Source: Bacillota bacterium (GTDB taxonomy: Bacteria > Bacillota > Clostridia > Acetivibrionales > DSM-1351). From it: a DNA stretch of 64,000 nucleotides. The stretch is from the NCBI GenBank assembly GCA_023460955.1, contig JAEWOH010000034.1, positions 1-64,000 on the forward strand, written 5' to 3'. A program made the translations under genes and the position numbers. The notes below the pieces were generated by a model. That model worked only from the letters and a program-made list of their open reading frames with translations, made no database searches and was not told the origin of the DNA. Shown here piece by piece: positions 16,433 through 25,220 of this stretch (the stretch's first letter is position 1; each line of letters starts with the position of its first letter).

Positions 16433-18517
16433 TTACTCTTCTTCCTCATCAACCATATTCTTTTTAGCTTCTTCAATTATCTTGTTTGCAACAATTGCAG
16501 GTGCCTCTTCATACCTGTCAAACCAGAGCTTAAAGTAACCGCGGCCGTGAGTCATTGACCTTAAATCGGTAGCATACTTGAACATTTCTGATTGAGGTAC
16601 TTCGGCTTCAACCTGTTGTAAGCCGTTGTCCTGCGGATTCATACCAAGTATACGGCCGCGTCTCTTGTTCAGATCACCGATGATGTCTCCCATATAGCTT
16701 TCAGGCACATAGACTTCAACATGTGCAATCGGTTCCAACAGTACCGGCGCTGCCATTGGCAGCCCCTTCTTGTAAGCAAGTCTGGCTGCTATCTTAAAGG
16801 CCATTTCAGAGGAATCAACATCGTGATAGGAACCGTCGACAAGTGTCGCCTTCAGATTTACCACAGGGTATCCGGCAAGCACACCTTTTACTATTGCCTC
16901 CCTAAGTCCTTTTTCAACAGCAGGATGATAGGATTTTGGTACCGAGCCTCCGAAAATTTTCTCCTCAAATACAAGGTCTTCTTTATCTCCATGTTCAAAT
17001 TCAATCCACACATGCCCATACTGACCGTGTCCGCCGGATTGTTTCTTATGCTTTCCTTCAACCTTAACTTTTTTCTTTATAGTTTCTCTAAAAGGCACCT
17101 TCGGGTCAACAAGATTTACTGCTACACCGAACTTGGCTTTAAGCTTGCTTACAATGACGTCAAGATGCTGTTCTCCAACACCTGAAATAAGCGTTTGATG
17201 TGTTTCCACATTTGTTGATACCTTGAAGGTTGGATCTTCGTCCTGAAGTTTATGAAGGCCTGAACTGATTTTCTCTTCATCGCCTTTTGCTTTCGGCTCA
17301 ACCGCCAACGATAGTGCAGGATCGGGAAATACTATCTTGCCCAATACCACCTTATTTGCCTGGTCACATATAGTATCATTCGTATTTGTAGATGCAAGCT
17401 TTGCAACACCGCCTATATCGCCGGCAACAAGTTTATCGGTGGGGATCTGTTTTTTACCTCTCATCAGGAACAGTGAGCCGATTTTTTCAACCTTCTCGGT
17501 GGTCGAATTATATACTGTTGAGTCAGCTTTAAGGGTCCCTGAATACACCCTGAACATTGATATCTTTCCCACAAACGGGTCTGCAATTGTTTTAAATACC
17601 AGGGCTGCCATAGGGCCTGCAGGGTTTGCCTTTAATTCAACGACATCATCGGAGCCGGCCTTTACGCCTTTTGTATTTACACTATCCGGGGCTGGCATAT
17701 ATTCCAATATGGCATTCATTAAATCCTGAACTCCCAAATTTTGAAGAGCAGAACCACAGAAAACCGGAGCTATGGAACCATCAGTAATTCCGGCTTTTAT
17801 ACCTTTTTGTATTTCCTCTTTAGTGTACTCTTCTCCACCAAAGAACTTTTCCATTAATCCTTCATCTGTTTCAGCTATAAGCTCATTTAAGGAATTTCTT
17901 ATATTGGAAATTCTATCTGTTAAATCGGAAGGAATATCAGTATCAACTACCTTATCCTTCTGGAATTTTTTCGCTGTCATATTGATTATGTCCACATAAC
18001 CAACAAATTTTTCATTTTCATAGATAGGAAGCTGGAAAGGAATAACTCCGCTTCCGAAGGTACTGATCATTTTATCCAAAGCAGCATTGAAGTTTGCATT
18101 TTCTTCATCCATTTTGTTTATAAAAAACATCTTTGCCGCATTATGTTCTTTTGCGTATGCCCATGATTTCTCGGTTCCTACAGAAACTCCGCTCTTTGCA
18201 GAAACTACTATTACAGCTCCTTCAGCGACGCGTATACCCTGCATCACTTCTCCGACAAAATCAAAATAACCGGGAGTATCGATAACGTTAATCTTATGGT
18301 CCATCCATTCACATGGAGCCATTGCTGTACTAATGGATATCTTTCTTTTTACTTCTTCGGGATCGTAGTCCGTTGTGGTTGTACCATCAGCCACTTTGCC
18401 AAATCTGTCCAATACTCCTGTATTAAACAGCATAGCCTCAGCCAGTGTAGTTTTACCTCCGTTACCGTGAGCCAAGAGGCAAATATTCCGTAGTTTCTGT
18501 ACGGCATAGTCCTTCAT
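16433..18517 (-). CDS. EF-G-like translational GTPase (fusA paralogue)
   Basis: A 694-aa protein with all EF-G domains: GTPase (G1 LAHGNGGKTTL, G3 DTPGYFDF, G4 NKMD), domain II, and domains III-V with the elongation-factor fold (EVPQSEMFKYATDLRSMTHGRG). G1 reads AHGNGGKT, not the AHIDAGKT of housekeeping EF-G. It is not beside rpsL/rpsG/tuf, so this is an EF-G-like paralogue. Known EF-G2-type members are often weak or absent in translocation. The ATG at 18523 abuts GGGGG. The in-frame ATG at 18517 has a 7-bp spacing, so it is preferred. It is a single gene with a long, partly GC-rich upstream region. Confidence 0.88.
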   Translation of the reverse strand: MKDYAVQKLRNICLLAHGNGGKTTLAEAMLFNTGVLDRFGKVADGTTTTDYDPEEVKRKISISTAMAPCEWMDHKINVIDTPGYFDFVGEVMQGIRVAEGAVIVVSAKSGVSVGTEKSWAYAKEHNAAKMFFINKMDEENANFNAALDKMISTFGSGVIPFQLPIYENEKFVGYVDIINMTAKKFQKDKVVDTDIPSDLTDRISNIRNSLNELIAETDEGLMEKFFGGEEYTKEEIQKGIKAGITDGSIAPVFCGSALQNLGVQDLMNAILEYMPAPDSVNTKGVKAGSDDVVELKANPAGPMAALVFKTIADPFVGKISMFRVYSGTLKADSTVYNSTTEKVEKIGSLFLMRGKKQIPTDKLVAGDIGGVAKLASTNTNDTICDQANKVVLGKIVFPDPALSLAVEPKAKGDEEKISSGLHKLQDEDPTFKVSTNVETHQTLISGVGEQHLDVIVSKLKAKFGVAVNLVDPKVPFRETIKKKVKVEGKHKKQSGGHGQYGHVWIEFEHGDKEDLVFEEKIFGGSVPKSYHPAVEKGLREAIVKGVLAGYPVVNLKATLVDGSYHDVDSSEMAFKIAARLAYKKGLPMAAPVLLEPIAHVEVYVPESYMGDIIGDLNKRRGRILGMNPQDNGLQQVEAEVPQSEMFKYATDLRSMTHGRGYFKLWFDRYEEAPAIVANKIIEEAKKNMVDEEEE

Positions 18518-19058
18518 AATCATTCCCCCTTATTAATTTTAATCGTTTCACACTGTATTAAAGGAATTAAAGTATCCCCATAAAGAGGTTGCTTTCAATC
18601 CCTGGAAACCAACTGTTACAGCAAAGCATTTCCAATCCATCAGGAGCACCATCCTATAGATCTTGCGCCCTCAGGAACCAATAAGTCCAAGGCCAGCCTC
18701 GCCCCCTCCCAGAAATCGGGAAGCAGGTGTAAAAGAATAAATAGAGTAGATTAAGACCGTATACACAACAAACTTGACTACAAATTTCTCAGTATCTCAA
18801 TATCCATTTTGTTTATTTAATTTTCAGCAGATTTAACAAAAATCATTGTATAATCTATTCGATTTATTATGGAATTTTCCTTTTTTTTAAGTAAAATTTT
18901 TAAAATACTATAAACACAAGTTGTTATACATGCATTTTGTCCCATATATGGCAAATTTATTTATCATTTTTTAGTATATGCATGGGTTTTTTACTTTATT
19001 GTAGGTTTATTTTTACGGCCGATTTACTACCGATAAGTTTATTGCTATAACATTAAGG

Positions 19059-19087
19059 TTTATTAATTTAAATATGTGCTATATAAT
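19059..19087 (+). promoter_or_regulatory. Candidate aroF promoter
   Basis: Perfect -10 TATAAT at 19082-19087 with a weak -35 (TTTATT, 17-bp spacing). It is the best promoter candidate upstream of the aroF leader. Confidence 0.5.
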
Positions 19088-19101
19088 AATATTTGTAGAG
19101 G

Positions 19102-19133
19102 TTGGCAGTGCTCTGTAAAAACAGCCTGTCCAA
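19102..19133 (+). other. Hairpin in the aroF 5' leader
   Basis: Outer TTGG/CCAA and CAG/CTG pairs enclose an inner CTGT-AAAA-ACAG hairpin, starting about 8 nt after the expected start of transcription. No T-run follows and it matches no T-box core that I can recognise. Confidence 0.45.
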
Positions 19134-19197
19134 TCAGGTAATACGGTAAGAAATAAAAATATATTTTCATGTAAAATGGTAGAAAGGATGATTGTAA

Positions 19198-20223
19198 ATG
19201 ATAATTGTCATGAACCCAAAGTCGAATCAAATGCAGATCGACGACGTAATCAACGTATTAAAGAACTCGGGGTTAGGAGTTCACATATCCCAAGGTACAG
19301 AACGTACCATTATCGGGATAATCGGAGATAAAAGTGTTTTACGGGATATTCCTCTTGAATTAATGCCCGGTGTAGAAAAACTTGTTCCTATTGTAGAATC
19401 CTTTAAGCTGGCAGGAAAAACCTTCAGGCCCGAACCCAGCATTGTTGATGTAAACGGTGTTAAAATCGGAGGCAAGGAGCTGTGTATCATTGCAGGTCCA
19501 TGTGCAGTTGAAAGTTATGAACAGATAATGGAAGCAGCCCGCGCAGTAAAGAGGTCAGGTGCTCAAATCCTCCGTGGAGGAGCCTTTAAACCCAGAACCT
19601 CTCCATATGCTTTTCAGGGCTTGGAAGAGGAAGGCTTGAAGCTTTTAAAAGCAGCCAAGGATGAAACAGGCCTCCAGATAATAACCGAAGTAACAAGCGA
19701 AAAAGCCGTGGAATTGTCCCTTCCATATGTAGATATGTTTCAGATCGGCGCTAGAAATGTTCAGAATTTCCAGTTATTAAGAGAAGTAGGAAAATCCATG
19801 AAGCCTGTGCTATTAAAAAGAGGCTCTGCAACAACTATAGATGAATGGCTCAATGCGGCTGAATATATAATGAGTGAAGGAAACTATGATGTAGTTCTAT
19901 GTGAAAGAGGTATCAGAACCTTTGAAACAGCAACCAGAAACACTTTGGATATAAGCGCAGTGCCTGTTGTAAAGAACATGAGCCACCTCCCTGTAATAGT
20001 TGATCCCAGCCATGCGGCAGGAAAATCAAAATTCGTAACACCTTTGTCCAGGGCAGCTATAGCAGCCGGTGCAGACGGTCTTATAGTGGAAGTTCATCCA
20101 AATCCGATGATAGCTATGTCAGATGCTGCCCAGCAGCTAAATCCTTCAGATTTTGACAGCCTATGCAAAGATATAAGCAAGCTTGCACCAATTATTGAAA
20201 GAGAATTTAATTACTATGGTTAA
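19198..20223 (+). CDS. aroF: DAHP synthase (3-deoxy-7-phosphoheptulonate synthase)
   Basis: First step of the shikimate pathway: phosphoenolpyruvate plus erythrose-4-phosphate to DAHP. The 341-aa protein has an N-terminal ferredoxin-like regulatory domain (about 1-70) fused to the KDO8P-synthase-like type I-beta barrel. Visible motifs are IAGPCAVES (near 97), GAQILRGGAFKPRTSPYAFQG, QIGARNVQNF, VLLKRG, CERGIRTFE and VDPSHAAGKS with metal-binding residues. The start ATG has AAAGGA upstream. It overlaps tyrA by 8 bp, so both aromatic genes are coupled. Confidence 0.96.
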   Translation: MIIVMNPKSNQMQIDDVINVLKNSGLGVHISQGTERTIIGIIGDKSVLRDIPLELMPGVEKLVPIVESFKLAGKTFRPEPSIVDVNGVKIGGKELCIIAGPCAVESYEQIMEAARAVKRSGAQILRGGAFKPRTSPYAFQGLEEEGLKLLKAAKDETGLQIITEVTSEKAVELSLPYVDMFQIGARNVQNFQLLREVGKSMKPVLLKRGSATTIDEWLNAAEYIMSEGNYDVVLCERGIRTFETATRNTLDISAVPVVKNMSHLPVIVDPSHAAGKSKFVTPLSRAAIAAGADGLIVEVHPNPMIAMSDAAQQLNPSDFDSLCKDISKLAPIIEREFNYYG

Positions 20224-21310
20224 GAGTATATCAATTATTGGCCTTGGTCTGATCGGAGGTTCTCTGTCCAAGGCCTTTAGGCTGAAACATCCTGAATTTC
20301 GAATATATGCTGTTGACAATTATGAACCTTCCCTTAGGCTTGCAGAAGAGGAAGGAAGCATTGACCGGGGATTCAATGAATGCTGTCCTCAAATCTACAA
20401 TTCGGATATTATATTCATATGTACTCCTGTCAGGAAAGCCATAGATTATATATCATTGTTGTCAGACAAGGTTAAGCCCGGGTGTATAATAACAGATGTT
20501 GCCAGCACTAAGGGAGAAATATGCCGTTTTGTTAAGTCTCTGGAATTGCAGCCCGTTTTTATAGGTGGACATCCTATGGCGGGAACAGAAAAATCCGGTT
20601 ATTCCAGCTCTTTCTCTCATCTGTTTGAAAACGCCTACTATGTGTTGACGCCTTTAGCTGCTTCTGATGGTCCTGTTGAACTTTTAAGGGGACTCTTAAC
20701 TGATATTGGCGCCCTCCCCATCATTGTCACTCCGGAACAGCATGATCTGGTAACCGGCTGTATAAGCCATGTTCCGCATATTATTGCCTCAGCCCTTGTT
20801 AATCTGGCAAACTCTAAGGAAAACCCTGAGGGTCTTGTGAAGCTTTTGGCTGCGGGAGGGTTCAAGGATATAACCAGGATAGCCTCTTCAAATCCCTCCA
20901 TGTGGGAGAATATAGTTCTCAGCAATAAAGAAGTAATAATAAACCTTCTGAAAAATTACACGGATATTATAAGCAGAATTATAGATAGTATAAAAACAGC
21001 TGATAACAAAGAAATATTTGAATTCTTTGAATCAGCCAAAATATTCAGGGACAGCTTCTCAGCAAGGTCAAAGGGCCTACTTCCGCCAAGCTTTGAACTG
21101 CTTGTGGATGTTAAGGATGAGCCCGGTATTATAGGCAGTATTGCTACTCTGCTTGGAAACAACGAAATTAATATCAAAAACATAAATGTATCAAACAGCA
21201 GGGAATTTGAACAGGGCTGTCTCAGAATTACCCTGTCCGATCAGCTACATACCGATAAAGCTTTTAATATTTTGGCAGGTGAATCCTATAGGGTATACAG
21301 GAAAGAGTAG
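20216..21310 (+). CDS. tyrA: Prephenate dehydrogenase with C-terminal ACT domain
   Basis: Oxidative decarboxylation of prephenate toward tyrosine. The NAD-binding Rossmann motif is at the N-terminus (SIIGLGLIGGSL). The catalytic core includes GGHPMAGTEKSGYSSS (near 125) and SHVPHIIASAL (near 190). A C-terminal ACT domain (about 295-364, VDVKDEPGIIGSIATLLG) probably mediates tyrosine feedback. An upstream in-frame ATG at 20183 lies inside aroF. The ATG at 20216 gives the standard N-terminus and an 8-bp overlap, so I chose it. Length 364 aa is normal. Confidence 0.95.
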   Translation: MVKSISIIGLGLIGGSLSKAFRLKHPEFRIYAVDNYEPSLRLAEEEGSIDRGFNECCPQIYNSDIIFICTPVRKAIDYISLLSDKVKPGCIITDVASTKGEICRFVKSLELQPVFIGGHPMAGTEKSGYSSSFSHLFENAYYVLTPLAASDGPVELLRGLLTDIGALPIIVTPEQHDLVTGCISHVPHIIASALVNLANSKENPEGLVKLLAAGGFKDITRIASSNPSMWENIVLSNKEVIINLLKNYTDIISRIIDSIKTADNKEIFEFFESAKIFRDSFSARSKGLLPPSFELLVDVKDEPGIIGSIATLLGNNEINIKNINVSNSREFEQGCLRITLSDQLHTDKAFNILAGESYRVYRKE

Positions 21311-21449
21311 TACCCTCCGTCACAGAGGTATATTATGTAAATGCAATTTTTTAGGTTTGAATATTTCAGATGCCCCCTCACCACTTCTTATTTTCAGTAA
21401 TTTTAACAGGTTTTTTTCAAATCCAGTCACTTGCAATGATTTTTAGTTA

Positions 21450-21478
21450 TTGAAAACTTGCAAAAGGGATGGTAAAAT
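21450..21478 (+). promoter_or_regulatory. Promoter of the peptide ABC transporter operon
   Basis: -35 TTGAAA (21450-21455), 17-bp spacer, -10 TAAAAT (21473-21478), upstream of dppA and of the palindrome at 21498-21521. Confidence 0.7.
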
Positions 21479-21497
21479 TAACTTGTTTATGCAATGA

Positions 21498-21526
21498 CGC
21501 TTAACATCATGATGTTAAGCGTTTTT
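21498..21526 (+). terminator. Perfect 24-bp palindrome with T-run (terminator or leader attenuator)
   Basis: Two 12-nt arms (CGCTTAACATCA and its complement) with no separate loop, followed by TTTTTC. It can terminate tyrA transcripts. It also lies about 13 nt after the predicted dppA start site, so it could act as an attenuator or operator for dppA. Confidence 0.7.
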
Positions 21527-21597
21527 CATTACCTTTAGCACACTACAGTGTTAGATGAAAATCCAAGTAGATAAAAAAAGAAAAGAGGGATTTAATC

Positions 21598-23163
21598 ATG
21601 AAATGGAACAAAAGGACATTAGCTCTGGTCTTAACAGCAGTAATGGCAATAACCACGCTGACAGCCTGCGGTTCAGGCGATAAATCCGCCAGCGGCAGCA
21701 AAAGCAGAGCACAGGACACAATAATTTATGCTCAGGGAACAGATCCAAGAGGACTTGACCCTGCACTTGTTGATGACGGTGAATCAGCAAAGATTATGGT
21801 AAACATTTATGAAGGACTTCTGAAGTACAACAAGGATACTACCGAGGTTAAACCCTGTCTCGCAGAGAGCTGGGATGTAAGTCCAGACGGATTATCCTAC
21901 ACCTTCCATCTTAAAAAGGGTGTAAAGTTCCAGGATGGAACAGATTTCAACGCAGAAGCAGTTAAGTTTAATATTGACCGTCAGTTGGCCCCAAAGGTTA
22001 CTGAGGATATGATTTATGCACCTTTTGTCTTTGGTTCTGTTAAAGATGTTGAGGTAATTGATGAAAACACTGTTAAAATCAATATGACAGCTCCAAGCAC
22101 ACCATTCCTCAACAATCTTGCGATGAGCCTCAGCGCACCAATGGTAAGCCCGAAGGCATTGCAGGACAACAACAACAATGTCAACGAGCATCCTGTAGGA
22201 ACCGGCCCATACTCATTTGTCAGCTGGACAAAGGGTCAGAATGTCGTTTTAAAGAGAAATGATGACTATTGGGGAACAAAGGCAGCAACTACAAACGTTA
22301 TATTCAAATTTATCACTGATAACTCAGCAAGAGTGGTCGCATTGAATAACGGCGAAGCAGATATTATCGACGGTATAGATGCAACAGTTGTAAAACAAAT
22401 TGAGGATTCAGGCAACAAGATAAATAATGTTCCAGGTATGAACATCAACTACATGGCCTACAATACAACAAAAGCTCCCTTCAACGATGTAAAGGTTCGT
22501 ACAGCAATTTCACAGGCAATTAACGTTCCTGAACTTGTTAAGAGCTTGTACCAGGGTTATGCAGAGCCTGCTACATCAGTAATGCCGTCCTTTATGCCCG
22601 GTTTTGATTCCAGCATAGCGCAGGCTAAATTTGACCAGGCTGCAGCTAAAGCAGCACTTTCAGCTGCAGGTGTTACCAAATTACATATTATAACCTATAC
22701 AAATCCAAGACCTTACAACACAGCTAACGGTCAGGCTCTTGCAGAGGCAATACAAGGTTATCTCAAAAATGTAGGCGTTGAAGCAACAATTGATGCCTTT
22801 GACTGGACCACTTACAAGGATAAGCTTAATGCAGGGGACTATGATGTATGCTTCTACGGTTGGACCGGTGACAACGGTGACCCTGACAACTTTATGAACC
22901 TTATGGCTGACAAGGATCCAAGAATGAACCCTGCCCGTTATAATAACGCTGCATACAAGGACCTCATCGCTAAAGGTCTCATTACTCCAAACGGAGATGA
23001 ACGTAACAAGATTTACACAGATCTCGAAAAAATGGCTGCACAGGAAGCTGTTTGGCTGCCGATTTCACATGCTCCAACGCTTGTTGGCTACAGAGCAAAT
23101 GTTAAAGGCTTTAATTACCACATGACCGGTGTTGTATTCCTTTCTGAAGCAACAAAAGATTAA
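21598..23163 (+). CDS. dppA: Peptide ABC transporter solute-binding lipoprotein
   Basis: Extracytoplasmic family-5 binding protein (521 aa) for peptides or related solutes. The lipoprotein signal has lipobox LTAC-G (Cys near residue 24). The mature part shows the family signature around LAESWDVSPDGLSYTFHLKKGVKFQDG when read across (near 85-115) and VRTAISQAINVPELV (near 300). RBS GAGGGA precedes the ATG. It heads a complete five-gene importer. A hairpin after it probably sets a higher level than the permeases. Specificity (dipeptide, oligopeptide, or other) cannot be read from sequence. Confidence 0.93.
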   Translation: MKWNKRTLALVLTAVMAITTLTACGSGDKSASGSKSRAQDTIIYAQGTDPRGLDPALVDDGESAKIMVNIYEGLLKYNKDTTEVKPCLAESWDVSPDGLSYTFHLKKGVKFQDGTDFNAEAVKFNIDRQLAPKVTEDMIYAPFVFGSVKDVEVIDENTVKINMTAPSTPFLNNLAMSLSAPMVSPKALQDNNNNVNEHPVGTGPYSFVSWTKGQNVVLKRNDDYWGTKAATTNVIFKFITDNSARVVALNNGEADIIDGIDATVVKQIEDSGNKINNVPGMNINYMAYNTTKAPFNDVKVRTAISQAINVPELVKSLYQGYAEPATSVMPSFMPGFDSSIAQAKFDQAAAKAALSAAGVTKLHIITYTNPRPYNTANGQALAEAIQGYLKNVGVEATIDAFDWTTYKDKLNAGDYDVCFYGWTGDNGDPDNFMNLMADKDPRMNPARYNNAAYKDLIAKGLITPNGDERNKIYTDLEKMAAQEAVWLPISHAPTLVGYRANVKGFNYHMTGVVFLSEATKD

Positions 23164-23202
23164 TAGACTGACTTGTAAAAATACAACAATGCAATATAAG
23201 CT

Positions 23203-23230
23203 GCCAGAAGCGTTAAAACACGCTTCTGGC
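23203..23230 (+). other. Intercistronic hairpin between dppA and dppB
   Basis: Perfect 10-bp stem (GCCAGAAGCG / CGCTTCTGGC, 8-nt loop) followed by ATATATTATTTTG. A partial terminator or mRNA-stabilising element is the likely role, as in many binding-protein operons. Confidence 0.75.
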
Positions 23231-23271
23231 ATATATTATTTTGCAATGATATTAGGGAAAGGTTGTCAAAG

Positions 23272-24288
23272 ATGTTAAAATATATAATAAAACGCATATT
23301 AATGCTTATTCCGGTGCTTATCGGAGTTTCCATCATAGTATTTCTGATTATGCGCGTATTTTCTCCCGACCCTGCACCGATTGTACTTGGACAGCATGCC
23401 ACTGCCGAAACAGTAGAGAAATGGCGTGAGGCAAATGGCTTGAATTCTCCTGTATATGTTCAGTATTTTGATTTTATAAAAGGTGCACTCACCGGTGATT
23501 TCGGTACCTCCTACTATACCAAGACCCCGGTACTGAAAGAAATAATGTCCCGCTTTCCGGCTACTATAGAACTTGCAATCGCTGCAATAATTCTAGCTTC
23601 AATTTTCGGCATTCTTATTGGTGTTATCTCTTCCGTTAAAAAGAACTCTATTTTTGATCATTCCGGTATGATTTTAGCTTTAATAGGCGTATCAATGCCA
23701 ATATTCTGGCTTGGTATACTTCTTATAATTCTATTCTCAGGAATTCTTCACATATTGCCTTCAGGCAGTAGAATTGATCCTCTTTTGCAGCCTTACGGCG
23801 GCACCGGGTTTTATATAATAGACACTCTTATGTCAGGTGACATGGAAGCCTTTGTTGATTACATCAAGCATTTAATCCTTCCTGCTGCTGCCCTCGGAAT
23901 GTATTCAATGGCAATCATCACAAGAATGACACGTTCAAGCATGCTGGAAACCCTTAACCAGGACTATATCCGCACTGCAAAGGCAAAGGGGCTCAAGTCA
24001 GGCAGGGTTATAACCCATCATGCCCTCCGTAATGCCATGATACCTGTTACTACAGTTATCGGTCTTCAACTGGGGTCTTTGTTAGGTGGTGCTGTACTCA
24101 CTGAAACTGTTTTTTCCTGGCCAGGTATTGGTCACTACACTGTTGAGTGTATTCTAAAATCTGATTTTCCTGTCGTTCAAGGAATAGTGCTCTTAATAGC
24201 ATGCATTTTTGTATTGATTAACCTTGTTGTCGATATCTTTTATGCATTCCTTGACCCAAGAATCAAATTTTCCAAGAAGGAGGCTTAA
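23272..24288 (+). CDS. dppB: Peptide ABC transporter permease, DppB type
   Basis: Integral membrane subunit (338 aa from the chosen start). It begins with the DppB-type first helix (MLKYIIKRILMLIPVLIG). It has the conserved GDFGTSYYTKTPV periplasmic motif (near 80) and an EAA-type loop with YIRTAKAKGL (near 235), then GLQLGSLLGGAVLTETVFSWPGIG, a family hallmark. A TTG at 23263 is in frame. The ATG at 23272 keeps AAAGG at a 9-bp distance and matches family N-termini, but the TTG cannot be excluded. Confidence 0.93.
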   Translation: MLKYIIKRILMLIPVLIGVSIIVFLIMRVFSPDPAPIVLGQHATAETVEKWREANGLNSPVYVQYFDFIKGALTGDFGTSYYTKTPVLKEIMSRFPATIELAIAAIILASIFGILIGVISSVKKNSIFDHSGMILALIGVSMPIFWLGILLIILFSGILHILPSGSRIDPLLQPYGGTGFYIIDTLMSGDMEAFVDYIKHLILPAAALGMYSMAIITRMTRSSMLETLNQDYIRTAKAKGLKSGRVITHHALRNAMIPVTTVIGLQLGSLLGGAVLTETVFSWPGIGHYTVECILKSDFPVVQGIVLLIACIFVLINLVVDIFYAFLDPRIKFSKKEA

Positions 24289-24293
24289 CCATT

Positions 24294-25208
24294 ATGAAAT
24301 TAAAAAATCCAAAACATTCATTGGAAGAGAATTCATTACAGGAAGCCCTTCCTCTTGAAAAACCCGAATCACAATTTAAAGAGATGTGGGATGCCCTGCG
24401 TCAGAATCATGCTGCCCTAGTAGGCTTGTTTATTATAGGTTTTCTTATACTCATTGCACTTCTTGCTCCATTGATTATGCCCTACGATCCGAATCAATCG
24501 GACATGACCAAAAGTTTCATACAGCCCAACGCTCAGCATTGGTTTGGTACAGACCAACTGGGCCGTGACATTTTCAGCCGTATAATTTCAGGTGCAAGAA
24601 TATCTCTTACAGTTGGCTTAAGTGCCGTAGCTATATCACTTTCAATAGGCGTTGTTCTCGGCTCCATTTCCGGTTATTTCGGTGGTAAGTCAGATATAAT
24701 TATAATGCGTTTTATGGATATGATGCTGGCCATTCCTTCAATCCTGCTGGCCATTGCTTTTATGGCAGCTCTGGGAAAAGGAATTGACAAGGCGGTTATT
24801 GCAATCGGTCTTGTTTCGATACCGGAATATGCACGTATTGTCCGCGGAAGCATCCTTTCAGTCAAAGAAAATGATTATGTGCAGGCTGCACGTGTTATTG
24901 GAAACAAGAACAGCAGAATCATATTCAAACATATTCTGCCTAACGTACTTTCCTCTATTGTAGTAAGGGCAACACTGGGAATCTCAACTGCTGTTCTGGA
25001 TACTGCCGCGCTCGGCTTCTTAGGCCTTGGAGTGCAGCCGCCGGTTGCAGAATGGGGCGATATGCTTGGTCGTGCCAGAGGCTTTATTTTCACGGCTCCG
25101 TATACGCTAATTTTCCCCGGTATCGCAATAACTATTACAGTATTGGCTTTTAATCTTTTGGGTGATGGACTTAGAGATGCTCTTGATCCTAAATCCAGAA
25201 AGAAATAA
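24294..25208 (+). CDS. dppC: Peptide ABC transporter permease, DppC type
   Basis: The second membrane subunit (304 aa). It has an N-terminal cytoplasmic tail of about 40 residues, then TM1 (about 45-65). The DppC hallmark HWFGTDQLGRDIFSRIISGAR (near 82-103, split here for length) precedes the transmembrane core. An EAA loop with DYVQAARVIG (near 193) and a C-terminal LGDGLRDALDPKSRK end complete the family pattern. It pairs with DppB, which ends 5 bp upstream. Confidence 0.94.
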   Translation: MKLKNPKHSLEENSLQEALPLEKPESQFKEMWDALRQNHAALVGLFIIGFLILIALLAPLIMPYDPNQSDMTKSFIQPNAQHWFGTDQLGRDIFSRIISGARISLTVGLSAVAISLSIGVVLGSISGYFGGKSDIIIMRFMDMMLAIPSILLAIAFMAALGKGIDKAVIAIGLVSIPEYARIVRGSILSVKENDYVQAARVIGNKNSRIIFKHILPNVLSSIVVRATLGISTAVLDTAALGFLGLGVQPPVAEWGDMLGRARGFIFTAPYTLIFPGIAITITVLAFNLLGDGLRDALDPKSRKK

Positions 25209-25220
25209 GGTGGTGCAAAC

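Larger units (their letters stand above)
18518..19197. other. 680-bp intergenic region with GC-rich, hairpin-rich block
   Basis: The stretch 18590-18740 is visibly richer in G+C than the AT-rich DNA around it and has no ORF with a start and ribosome binding site. On the minus strand it can form several local stems, for example CTTCCC/GGGAGG around the run at 18710-18730, GGTT/AACC around 18587-18610, and GGGCGC/GTGCTC (with wobbles) near 18648-18681. It could be the 5' leader of the EF-G-like gene or a separate structured RNA (size would fit a 6S-like RNA, but I cannot identify one). The remaining 18750-19050 is AT-rich with nothing recognised. Confidence 0.35.

Noticed and set aside
19090..19197. 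T-box riboswitch before aroF
   Set aside because: No T-box core sequence and no terminator/antiterminator pair were found.
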